Assembly (NCBI RefSeq): GCF_024868665.1
Contig: NC_079898.1
Span: 10,252,981 to 10,316,980 of the forward strand
Source: Triplophysa rosa
Lineage: Eukaryota; Chordata; Actinopteri; Cypriniformes; Nemacheilidae
Reading direction: 5' to 3'
DNA: 64,000 nt
The notes under the pieces were generated by a model. That model was not told the DNA's origin and searched no databases. It worked only from the letters and a program-made list of their open reading frames with translations. Position numbers and translations under genes: made by a program. Positions 1-9,644 of the stretch are shown in pieces (position 1 is the stretch's first letter; the number at the start of each line of letters is the position of its first letter).

Positions 1-1
1 G

Positions 2-649
2 TGCTACAAGAACACGAGAAACACTGAGGCGTGGGAATACATGAGAAAAGCACTTAAAATGGCACCGGATAACCTTGGTGTTGTTTTGCATGTTGCCAAG
101 TTCATGAAGAAAGAGCAGTGCTATGATATGGCCCTGGAAGTGTTGCTGCGAATGCTGAGAAAAGCACCAGACTCGTCGCGTTTGCATCACGAAATTGCCA
201 ACAATTATCGCTGGAAAGCCATGCAGATGAAAGACACACACAATCCACGGTTGCTCAGCCTTTGCATTCAGCATTTAGAGAAGGGTGCCAGTTTAAATCC
301 AGGCTTCATATACCCACAGTTGGAGCTAGCTCTAAGATACGCAGAAGCAAAACAATCGCAGAAGGCAGAACACAAGTTTCAGGAGCTGGTGGCCCTTCCT
401 GACCTAAAGCCGGCTGATCGTCAAGCATGGCATCGCATGTATGGAGATTTCCATCTTTACAGGTTGGGTTCAGAGGCAGCTGCAGTTGAGCATTACAAAC
501 AAGGCATGATGCTGCGTCGGGTGTCTACTGAATGGAACATCTGCAAAAACAGACTGAAAAAAGTTCTTCAGCGTGACAGACGGGACACATACCAAATCAA
601 GAAGTTCTTTGATTCATTAAAAACAGAGAACCTATCAGCTGCTGAATAA
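2..649 (+). CDS. IFIT-family interferon-induced TPR protein, 3' part only
   Basis: The reading frame is already open at base 2 and runs to a TAA at 647-649, so the true start lies left of the window. The visible ~215 residues show helical TPR-like repeats, with segments such as ALEVLLRMLRKAPDSSRLHH and QHLEKGASLNPGFIYPQLEL. The end has the feature typical of IFIT proteins, EAAAVEHYKQGMMLRRVSTE followed by a basic helix. IFIT proteins are cytosolic, are induced by interferon, and in mammals bind non-self 5' RNA ends; whether this fish copy does so is inference. IFIT coding sequence usually sits in one large exon, which fits the absence of introns here. The paralogue cannot be named from a C-terminal part, so no symbol is given. 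Confidence 0.85.
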   Translation, partial: CYKNTRNTEAWEYMRKALKMAPDNLGVVLHVAKFMKKEQCYDMALEVLLRMLRKAPDSSRLHHEIANNYRWKAMQMKDTHNPRLLSLCIQHLEKGASLNPGFIYPQLELALRYAEAKQSQKAEHKFQELVALPDLKPADRQAWHRMYGDFHLYRLGSEAAAVEHYKQGMMLRRVSTEWNICKNRLKKVLQRDRRDTYQIKKFFDSLKTENLSAAE

Positions 650-942
650 AAGAGGACGTATTTTATTGCAACATACCTAATTCGTTTTTAAATGCTGTTC
701 CCACTCATGAATTGCCCTTAACAGTATACGAATACATCTATTATCTCAACTGTCTATTGTCACTTGTGTAATGAAGTTTGTTAAACAACTCTGTAACCAG
801 CATAAAGGAAATGTTGATTGATGTTTATAATATATTATATTTATGCTTATTATAATATACGTTTATTCAATATAAAAAAGTGCAGTTTTAAAGTACAAAT
901 TAAATTCCTGTCTAAGTTATGTTTATCATTCAATAACAATTC

Positions 943-948
943 AATAAA
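943..948 (+). terminator. Probable polyadenylation signal of the IFIT gene
   Basis: An AATAAA hexamer lies about 295 bp after the IFIT stop codon, in AT-rich DNA. It is the first canonical hexamer I see downstream of the stop. The cleavage site itself cannot be read from sequence. Confidence 0.5.
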
Positions 949-1030
949 GCAATACACTATAGATTCTGTGTCATTTGTAATAATTCATTTTATGAAAAAA
1001 ATAATTCATGTAACGGTGCTGAAAAGTTAA

Positions 1031-2200
1031 ATATGCACAAATATGTCGCCCAAAATACGCATACATTTTCAGCTGAATCACATAAAACCAATGTAAAGGT
1101 TTTAACCTTTATTTGAATTAAAGGAACGTGAGGAGCTGTAATGTAAGCTTTTGTGACATAAACAAATAACTTGACATATCAAGTTATTTAAGATAAGTAA
1201 TGTAAATTTTATTTAAATATTAAAAATATTAACAATACATTAAAACCTTTATAACAGTGTTGCTATCAGGAAGCACCAACATTAATTTTACATTAGCCTA
1301 TTTAAAGTCTGAATAAAGCCACATCCATACAGAAGTGATGTAGTAGTATAATGTCCTTCACTCTTCACCGTAATGGCAATCCCAAAGACTCACACCAAAC
1401 AGAAATTCTTACGAATTTTAACATTGCAGAAGAATAAACACTAACAAGTTTCCTTATCTTATCCTGATCAAAAACACACCTAACACTTCATTTCAACATT
1501 TCGACTCTCCTCATCCAGTCATTAGAGTAAAGCATACTGGGAACACAACCCTCTGCGTATTTTCAGTTATGACAATGATCCATGTTGTCCAAACACGAAT
1601 TTATTAAATAAACATCTGCATTTGCATCTTACGGCAGCAAGCAAGCGCAGTTCATGTCTTTGAATAAGCTTCATGTCTTGGATCTTACATTGATGCTGTG
1701 CAAAACTAATTTGAAAAGAAAATGATAGTCATTTCTTTTAAATTGTAAGCTTAATTTCAATCGGTGGCAAATCGTTTTAGTGTTTTAATCTTTTTGGTCT
1801 ATAGACGCACTGGATGGTGTACATGTGGTGCTTGTGTTGCTGTTGGCTGCTCGTGTGAGTGCTGCGCTGTTGGAATGACTCCAGCTCCTCTCATAAGCTC
1901 CGTGACCGAACAGCATGTGTGAAAGGCTCGTGTTTTTCTGCAGCACAAACACGCGCAATATAGCGTGAAGAATATTGTTCCGTCAGTAAAATATGTGCAA
2001 ATCTAACAATACAGTAAAACGTAATGCCGTAAATCAATAACACAACCTAGTTTTCAGAGAAAACGTTTGAAAAAAAAACATTTCATTCTTTACATTTGAC
2101 ACCATGCCGAGCCTTTATCACAAGAAAAAATCACACATTAAATGTGGTTGAAAAATGCGAGTATGATAAGGTTGGGATTCTGCGCATCAGTGAGCGCGCG
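1031..2200. other. Intergenic stretch between IFIT and nefm, no gene seen
   Basis: AT-rich sequence without a convincing ORF, RNA gene or recognisable repeat. The last few hundred bases become more GC- and CpG-rich toward the nefm promoter. Confidence 0.5.
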
Positions 2201-2208
2201 TGACGTCA
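2201..2208 (+). promoter_or_regulatory. CRE-like site (TGACGTCA) upstream of nefm
   Basis: A perfect palindromic cAMP response element, TGACGTCA, lies about 190 bp before the nefm start codon in a CpG-rich block of alternating GC. The position relative to the TATA box (about 120 bp upstream) suits CREB/ATF control, which would fit a neuronal gene. The function is inferred from the motif. Confidence 0.6.
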
Positions 2209-2328
2209 CATCGGTCCCCTGGAGGATGTGCGAGGAGTGCGCGCGCAGGATGCTGAGCTGTTACAGCTGATTCTGTGCATTTAAACATTATGGACAGCTG
2301 CGTTTCGCAAACCTGGCATCTATTTCGG

Positions 2329-2336
2329 TATATATA
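2329..2336 (+). promoter_or_regulatory. TATA box of nefm
   Basis: TATATATA lies 54 bp before the ATG. Transcription would then start near 2355-2365, giving a very short 5' UTR of about 30 bases. Confidence 0.6.
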
Positions 2337-2389
2337 GGAAGCAGAAGTCCGTCACCAAACGCTGCGAAAGAAAACGCATCGGCCTCGCG

Positions 2390-3388
2390 ATGGAACGTAT
2401 TCTTCATTCACCTGGCAGGACACGGGAAGAGTACCGGTACCAAACGGCACGTCCTTCATCACAACCCATCTCGAGGACTACCTTTACCTATGGCACCACA
2501 ACCCCACTGAGAGGACATGAAATCGTAAGTGATTTCGGGGCTAAATCGGTAGATAGCCTAGATTTCGCGAACAAACTCGCAGGTGCGATGCCTGTTAGGA
2601 AAGTGAGTGAGAAAGAGTTACTGCAGGGGCTGAATGACCGCTTCGCAGGATTCATCGAGAAGGTTCATCACCTGGAGAACCAAAACAGAGCACTAGAGAG
2701 AGAAATTGAGGGCATTAGACTCAAAGCTAAATCCTCTGCATCTCTATCCGAAGAGTATGAATGTGAACTGAACGATCTGCGGCGGCAGGTGCACGAGATG
2801 ACGCTTCAAAAGCATCAGATAGAGATAAACCGTCAGAACCTGGAGGACGAGTTCAACACTTTACGAGACAAGTACGACGGAGAGACGCGTGGTCGAGTTG
2901 GTGCTCAAGACAACATCGCGGTGCTGAAGAAATGCATCAGCGATGCCTATCTAACCAAACAAGAGATGGACAGGAAAGCAAAAGCACTTGAGGATGAGAT
3001 CAGATTTCTGAAGGCGAACCACGAGAGCGAGGTGGCAGAAATGATGGTCCAGATGCAGGACAGTCAGGTGATAGCAGAAAAGAGTGATTTTATTAGAAGT
3101 GATCTCACTGCAGCTCTGAGAGACATCAGGATGAAGCTTGAAGGTCACACTGCATCTGACACCAGATACGCTGAGGAGCGCTTTAGAGCGCAACTCGCCA
3201 AACTGACCAAAGCTGCTGAGGTCAACAGAGAAGCCCTCATGGCAACTAAAGCAGAGATTCAGGAGCACAGGAGACAGCTGCAGTCCAAGAACATTGAGCT
3301 CGACTCTGTGAAAGGTGTGAGAGAAGCACTGGAGAAGCAACTCTATGACCTGGAGCAACGCCACAATGCTGAAATCCATCATTATCAG
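2390..3388 (+). CDS. nefm: nefm coding exon 1 (head and most of rod)
   Basis: This exon encodes 333 complete codons, from [10 protein letters not shown] to the rod residues NAEIHHYQ, and stops at CAG|GTGAGC. The open frame continues to 3457 only by intron read-through. The ATG is the first in frame after the TATA box and opens directly into an intermediate-filament head. Confidence 0.88.
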
Positions 3389-4863
3389 GTGAGCAACCGT
3401 GCAAGGGAGCTTTTAAGCCTATACAATTTAATGATAGGAGCAAGCCACATTTTATAATTTTGTGAATCTACGTGTTCATTTGATGCATTTCTAATGCACT
3501 GTTCTTTGAATTTAATTCAGATTTATTTCTATTGAGCCTTTTACAATTTTGCATTGCTGCAAAGCACCTTTACAGTAAATACATATTAGCAAAGACAGTA
3601 GAAACATTAAGAAATACAGGAAATGATTTAATACTGTACATAGAATATGTGGTACTATTGCACATTTTTCATAAAATGTACCTTGGCAACACTTACTGTT
3701 AAAAAATACTTGTCTGTTGACTTAGAATTCAAGAAGGAGCAAAAAAATTAAGAGACCAGTTTTGCCTTTATTCAGCATTTCTATATATTGTGACAATTTC
3801 AGTCCAGAATATGTTAAATTAAAAAGTCAGCCAACACCGCAATCTGAAAGACTTATAGAATTCAAAGACGCATAAAAGTTGTGAAAAATTTAGGCCAATT
3901 CCATCATATATTTATTTTTCCTCATATCCTAAAATACATGTAAAACATATTTTGTTGTTTAAACATGAATATAAACAATTTTTCTACACTGACAAAAACA
4001 GCTAGTAGCATTTACTAAATTTGTTGTGCTAACTTGCACGATTTTTAAGTAAATTTATTTCAAAAACTGAGTGCAAAAACTTGACACAATTTTTTGGAAG
4101 TAAATTTTAATTAAAAAAAAACTGCACAAAAAGGTAAATCCTACTAATTGTTTTTTTCAGTGTATTTTGACCAGTTTTTCCTGTTTCAATTTTCTGCAAA
4201 TAAATGCAGATAAAAACAATACTTTCTTTTTCAATTTGATATCAAATAACTAGTTCACAGAATGAAACAAAAACAATAATTTTAATCAATCACATACTGT
4301 ATCTAGAAATAGTGATTTCTCTAGTAAATTCTCTTCATATTTTCTATGGCTGTATACACATCCTAACATAAAGAAGAATTCATGTACGTTTTTCCTAAAT
4401 ACCTGACCCAATAATACTAACACTTTATTTATGCTGCTGCTCCTATCTTTTTCATATGAAATAAGCTTATGTGTACTGTGTTATGCAAAGTGAGACCTAT
4501 TTTCAATGTACTTGCAAATATTTGTCTCATTAGCAAATCACTTTGAATAAAAGTGTCTGCTAAATGATTAAATGTAAATGTGTGCGTGTGTGTGTGTGTA
4601 TGTGTTCATGTTTGTATATCCCGGTGGATACACACCAACACATGGGGACTCGTGTCACTGTGGGGACCAAAATTGAGGTCCCCACGGGCAAAAAAGCTTA
4701 TAAATTGTACAGAACAATATTTTTTTTAAATCTAAAAATGCAAAAAGTGTTCTATGATCTTTAGGTTTAGGGGTTGGGTTAGGGATAGGGGATAGAATAT
4801 ACAGTTTGTACAGTATACAACTCATTACGCCTATGGACTGTCCCCACGGAGATAGTAAACCAG

Positions 4864-4940
<77 letters not shown>

Positions 4941-7142
4941 TGTGTGTGTGCTTGTAATGCATTTTCATGGTGTTTACTTAATTTACCTTTTCATTTTTGG
5001 TGCAGGACACAATAAGAGAGCTGGAATTCGAGCTAAAAAATGCTAAATATGAAATGAGCAGCCATCTCAGAGAATATCAGGATCTTCTCAATGTGAAAAT
5101 GGGACTGGACGCTGAAATTTATTCCTACAGGTACGTACATTTTGACTGATACAGTTGCTTTAATTTTACGATATTGTTAAATTATTGACATTGGCCAATC
5201 ATTGTGGTTGATTGGCAAATTGATGTTAAAGTCAAGCTACAGCATTGCCAAGAGAAATTTATAATGATTTTTTTCATTTTTAGCGTTTTAAATAAATAAT
5301 GTGTAAAATATTATCAAGTCTTAAATTCTAGTTTGTTATTATTAAATTGTATATAAGCATATATACTGCGCTCATTAGATATATCCACCTGTCAATAAAA
5401 AGCCATATGAGTCGATTTTGTGTTAGTGGTGACCGTAATGACTATGTTTTGAATTGATTTTCCCTCGCAGAAAACTTTTGGAAGGTGAAGAGTCAAGGTA
5501 CTCTATAATCTCAGATGCACATATTACAGTTCCATACATTTATAGACAGTCACCCATCTATACTCTCCCTTGTGTCACAAGGCAGGGGGGAGGTCGCAGA
5601 GCAGAGCCTCAGTATAAATTTGTTGAAGAGATCATTACAGAGACAACCAGAGAAGATGTGGAAATTTTGGACACTGGGTCTGAAAAGAGTGGGGAGGGTG
5701 AGGGTGACCAACCAGATGAGGAGAGTGGTGAGAAAGATACACATGGTGACGTTTCACAAGAAGTTAAAGATGAAGAACCAGAAGCAGCGGTGGAGGATAG
5801 TGATGGGGGGAACCCTAGAGTAGAGCCAGAAGAAGATGAAGTCACACCAGCTGAGGAGAAAGATGATGTAGAAGACAAGCCAGATGAAAACACGACAGAT
5901 GCTTCTGAGCTACATCAAGACATGGACACTGACTCTAAACCAACTCGAGATGAAATTCTCACAAAAAATGCCATTGAAGAAAAAGATGAAGGAAAAGACA
6001 CAAAGAACATACAGCACAAGGATCTAAAAGATGATATGACTAGAGAAACAGAAATAGCACAGTCAGATGTACCTGGAGAAGACAATGTAAAGAAGACAGA
6101 TGAACCAGCTAAAGAGGCAGAGAAAGATGTGCCGAAATCAGATCCGTCGGAAGAGCTGTCAGTAGAAAAATCTGATAAAACTGGACCCGAGGAGAAAACT
6201 TCTGAGGAGCCGCACAATCCTGAAACAACAGCACAAGTAAACAATAAACCCAGTGAGGAGGTTGTTAAGGTTACTTCTCAAGAATCTGAAGAGGATGGAC
6301 ACAAAGATGCTACGGTCACATCTCAGGAATCCAAGACCGCAACCACAGCAGACCAAGAGAAAGAAACAACTCCAGTGAAATCTATAGATGTAAACGCTCC
6401 CACACTGAGCCCACAGCCAGCACCTGAAAATACTGAGAATGGACAAAAGACAGCTTCAGGACATGAAGAGCACAAGTCAAAGAATATAAGTTCCCCAAAA
6501 AAGGAGATTTCAGGGACCGCCAATAAAGAAGCTAAAAAATCCGAGCGTGTGGAGAAAGATCAAGGTGACACAAGCAAAATAACCGAGGTTGAGAAACCTA
6601 TAGAGAAACCCCACGAGAAAAACAAGGAAGAGGAAGAAAAACCAAAGGAATCCACTATAAAAGAAGACAGCACAGCTGATGGACTGATAGACCGTGGAAG
6701 AACGGAGAAAGGAGAAGGTGGCAAATCAAACGCACCAGAAAAACCGCAGGAGGAACTTTCTAAAGTTGCAGCAGAAAAACCGAAGTCTGAAATGAAACAG
6801 GAGGACAGCAAAGACAGCAGTGTGAAAACAAGCGAAGGAGAAACTAAAGTCACAGACGAGAAGGTTGATGAAACACAGAGTAATGGAGCCCCTAAAGCCA
6901 AGGAACCAAAGCCGGTGCAAAAAGAAACTCAAGAGAGCGAAGTGAAGAAGCCTGAGAAAGCCGAAGGGGCTGTAAAAACCGAACGACCTCAGACTGACAG
7001 TGGAAACACCAAAGATGTAAAAAGTGAAGAAACTGTCCCAAAAGAAAGCAAACAAGCAGACAGCGGCGCACGTGAAGTGAAGGCCGTAGTATCTGATACA
7101 ACAACCAAACCAGAAGCAAAAGCTCTGGAGAAGACAGAGTGA
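2390..7142 (+). CDS. nefm: Neurofilament medium polypeptide-like intermediate filament protein, 3 exons
   Basis: Spliced CDS is join(2390..3388, 5006..5130, 5471..7142), 2796 nt or 931 residues, with every junction GT-AG and in frame. Domains in order: a short head (1-~73); an alpha-helical rod starting [20 protein letters not shown] and ending [13 protein letters not shown] (~74-384); and a ~545-residue acidic Lys/Glu-rich tail. The tail opens with [12 protein letters not shown], which corresponds to the conserved NEFM segment after the rod, and this separates it from NEFL and internexin. The protein would co-assemble with other neurofilament subunits in axons. The three-exon structure matches the neurofilament M class. 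Unlike mammalian NEFM, I find no KSP phosphorylation tripeptide in the tail. Teleosts may carry more than one nefm-like gene, so the exact paralogue is not assigned. Confidence 0.88.
4616..4855. mobile_element. TIR-bearing short element between GT microsatellites, copy 1
   Basis: The left end TATCCCGGTGG and right end GTCCCCACGGAGATAG are imperfect inverted repeats. Inside is a hairpin, GTGGGGACC...GGTCCCCAC. A near-identical copy lies at 49605-49850; this copy lacks about 14 bp just inside the left end. It has no coding capacity. GT-repeat DNA lies on both sides (4581-4604 and 4867-4951). Confidence 0.65.
4867..4951. repeat. Compound microsatellite (TG)n(CGTG)n(TG)n
   Basis: About 85 bp of uninterrupted TG, then CGTG, then TG repeats, close to the 3' end of nefm intron 1 and about 50 bp before the exon 2 acceptor. 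Confidence 0.95.
5006..5130 (+). CDS. nefm: nefm coding exon 2 (end of rod coil 2)
   Basis: 125-nt exon between TGCAG and GTACGT. It encodes [18 protein letters not shown] through DAEIYSY and includes the conserved [16 protein letters not shown] region near the end of the intermediate-filament rod. It ends after two bases of an Arg codon. Confidence 0.88.
5471..7142 (+). CDS. nefm: nefm coding exon 3 (rod end and whole tail)
   Basis: Starts after the acceptor TCCCTCGCAG and completes [10 protein letters not shown], the helix termination motif. The rest is a ~545-residue tail rich in Glu, Lys, Asp and Thr, highly charged and low in hydrophobics. It stops at TGA 7140-7142. The purine-rich composition produces many long shadow frames on the other strand. 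Confidence 0.87.
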
Positions 7143-7278
7143 ACATGGAAGGTCCTGGAGAAACAAGCAATGCCCTTTAATGTATTGTAGACAGAGAAAC
7201 AAAGACAATGTGGAATGCGCAAATAAACAAACTCGAGGAATGTAACATACATTATACACAACTGCATGATTATTAGAT

Positions 7279-7620
7279 AAAGGGACAGTTCACTCAAAAA
7301 TGAAATTCTGTCATCATTTACTCAGCCTCAGATTGATAGAAACCTGTATAAATGTCTTTGTTCTGCTAAACACAAAGGAAGATATTTGTAAGAATGTCAG
7401 TAATCAAACAGATCTCACCCCCCATTAACTGCCATAGTAGGGAAAATAAATACCATGGCAGTCAATGGGGCATGAGATCTGTTTGGTTACTGACATTGTT
7501 CCAGATATCTTCATTTGTATTCAGCAGAACAAATACTGTACATTTATAGAGATTTGGAACAACTTGAGGGTGAGTAAATGATGACAGAATTTTCATTTTA
7601 GGGTGAACTGTCCCTTTAAG
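7279..7620. mobile_element. Palindromic MITE (family A) in nefm 3' flank, copy 1
   Basis: Starts AAAGGGACAGTTCACTC and ends GGGTGAACTGTCCCTTTAAG, so the termini are inverted repeats. The arms carry AAAATGAAATTCTGTCATCA and its complement. It is non-coding. Further copies lie near 7926, 21048, 33312, 39955, 41396 and 62340. It probably falls within the nefm 3' UTR. Confidence 0.75.
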
Positions 7621-7786
7621 CATGAACTTTAGCAATCTCAAAGTGGGTTTTGGACGCTTGTGTGCACTGTAAGATGGGTGTACATAAAGAATGTGTGAAC
7701 AATGAGGAATGAATCATATATTTGATTTTGCTACACCCTTGCCCTGATCAGCCAAATGTATGTATTAAAATGATGCAATAACAGAA

Positions 7787-7795
7787 TAAATATTT
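7787..7795 (+). terminator. Candidate nefm polyadenylation signal
   Basis: An AATAAA in the string CAGAATAAATATTTC lies about 650 bp after the nefm stop and after the first palindromic MITE. It is the clearest canonical hexamer before the second MITE, but an earlier AATAAA at about 7220 could also serve. Confidence 0.35.
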
Positions 7796-7925
7796 CAGCA
7801 TATCAATCAGTTTTGTAGTGTTCATTGTTTTACAGATTACGTCAGAAGACATTGTTTTGCTAATCGGGGTGTTTTTATGCTCCGATGCTTTTGTTTTGTT
7901 TGATGGTTAACAGCAGTTGTATAAC

Positions 7926-8374
7926 CTTAAAGGACAGTTCACCCAAATATGAAAATTCTGTCATTTACTCGCCCTCCTCAAGTTGTTCCAAACCTATTTA
8001 CATTCCTTTACTCTGCTGAACACAAAGGAAGATATTTGGAAGAATGTTAGCAATTTACAGTTTTCTGACATCATTGACTACCACAGTAGGAAAAATGACA
8101 ATGGTAGTCAAAAGTGCCCCAGAACGGTTTGCTTTCCTACATTCTTTAAAAAAAGATCTCATTTTGTGTTCAACAGAACAAAAAAATATATACAATCATT
8201 TTTTCTACTGTGGTAGTCAATGACGAACTAGAACTGAAAATTGCTAACATTCTTCCTAATACCTTTCTCTGTGTTCAGGCAAAACAATTAATTAAAAGTT
8301 AAACAGGTTTGGAACAACCTGAAGGTGATTCAATGATGACAGCATTTTCATTTTGTGTGAACTGTCCCTTTAAG
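7926..8374. mobile_element. Palindromic MITE (family A), copy 2
   Basis: Begins TTAAAGGACAGTTCACCC and ends GTGTGAACTGTCCCTTTAAG. The internal arms are also inverted (GAAGATATTTGGAAGAATGTTAG against its complement). Same family as 7279-7620, about 300 bp away. Confidence 0.7.
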
Positions 8375-8855
8375 GACCCTGTATAAAGTCTGACATCAAC
8401 AAGACTTGGAAAGTCTTCAATGTGAATAAGCTTATTGATTAATAAAATGTATACGTTTATTTTTTTCCCTGTTTTGCTATCAAACCTTCTGCCCCCATCT
8501 AATTTTAGGTTGCAACGCAGCTCAGCATCACTTCTACAGACACACCTAAGAGTTGAAGGTTTTGAAATACTTGCTTTGTATAACAATAACAGTGTCATAG
8601 ATGAGTTCAAACAGTTTATTGAAAAGTTCAAACATACACATAAGGAGCTCTGAGGTTTTGTGAAAGCATGGCCTCGGGGAATCAGCGTCATTATGCAACA
8701 CTGGGAGCAAAAGGTAATGAACTTATACCACACCCACAGGAGCCATTCCACCATTACTGTCAGATCCACGAAGTCGTCTGAGCGGTGATTAAAAACAAAA
8801 CAAGCCAGCCGTGCCAGCTCAGGAGCACCAGCATACTTTTCAAACAGACCCTCTT

Positions 8856-9074
8856 ACACTAAAAAAAATCTGTAAAAGTAGGGCACAATATACTCTGTAT
8901 TAATATGAAGGAATTTTCCATATTCATTTTTTACAGTTGTTTTACCTGTATTTGACATTTTGCACTGCATTAAATTACATTTTAGCATTAACAGAAATTT
9001 CTGTAAAATAAATTAAAATGTACTGGTAATTTTCTGCCACTATCCGTTTTTTTACAGGATTTTTTTACAGTGTA
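8856..9074. mobile_element. MITE (family C), copy 1
   Basis: Opens ACACTAAAAAAAATCTGTAAAA and closes TTTTTTTACAGTGT, an imperfect inverted terminus. The body is very similar to 52853-53077 (shared GGGCACAATATACT and AATATGAAGGAATTTTCC). It has no ORF. Confidence 0.7.
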
Positions 9075-9644
9075 CCCCAAATAAAGCTACCCAAAAACTG
9101 CTCAGCTCAAGGGCAGACTTCACATACAACACCTACTCTTGAAGTCAACTCGAGTGCATGGAAAGAAAAACGGTATAACAGTATTTAAATAATAGCAGGT
9201 GTAACCTTTAATAGAGTTAAGTGGTTGCTTGAGTTGCATTCAGACGACTAAGGAAATATCAGATACAAATGATGAAATCAGAGACATGTGCTTTGCCACA
9301 AACCCACCACCACCAAAACTGACTGAAATTAAAACACAACAGGACGCCACAGATGCCCTCTGTCCCACTTCTTTACTGTGGCAGTGCTGGAGACGGATGA
9401 TAAAAATGGATTTGTAGCTGACCCAACGTGAATGTCTATGAAGAGAACAACTACAAACAAAACAATCGAGGCATTTTGAGCAAAAAGGGACAAATTGAAA
9501 CACCATGAAACGGTTTTGGTAAATGATTGCTGTTGATGTAGCCTTTGGACACATCCCATCCTGAATCCCCCTGCTGGTTACTGTTGGATTTAAGGCCAGA
9601 TATCTCTGATATTCCCTTGTCCCTGATGTTAAGCAGGAGCCGGT

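Larger units (their letters stand above)
3389..5005 (+). other. nefm intron 1, with an old mariner-like repeat and a GT-embedded element
   Basis: GTGAGC donor and TGCAG acceptor. Roughly 3735-4340 resembles the 54572-55041 mariner-type MITE (shared AAAAATTAAGAGACC start and the AATTTTCTGCAAATAAATGCA block) but is more diverged. The GT-flanked element lies at 4616-4855. Confidence 0.6.

Noticed and set aside
41..649. Treating position 41 as the IFIT start codon
   Set aside because: The frame is open to the left edge and already reads TPR-like sequence, so this Met is internal.
818..1030. 70-aa ORF after the IFIT gene
   Set aside because: AT-rich sequence translating to Ile/Tyr/Phe/Lys runs; it lies in the probable IFIT 3' UTR.
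2951..3443. - strand frames across nefm exon 1
   Set aside because: The + strand encodes a textbook intermediate-filament rod; the - strand frames have no domain.
5550..7297. Long - strand frames across nefm exon 3
   Set aside because: They are shadows of the purine-rich tail; their translations are Phe/Leu/Ser low complexity and they follow no splice or start logic.
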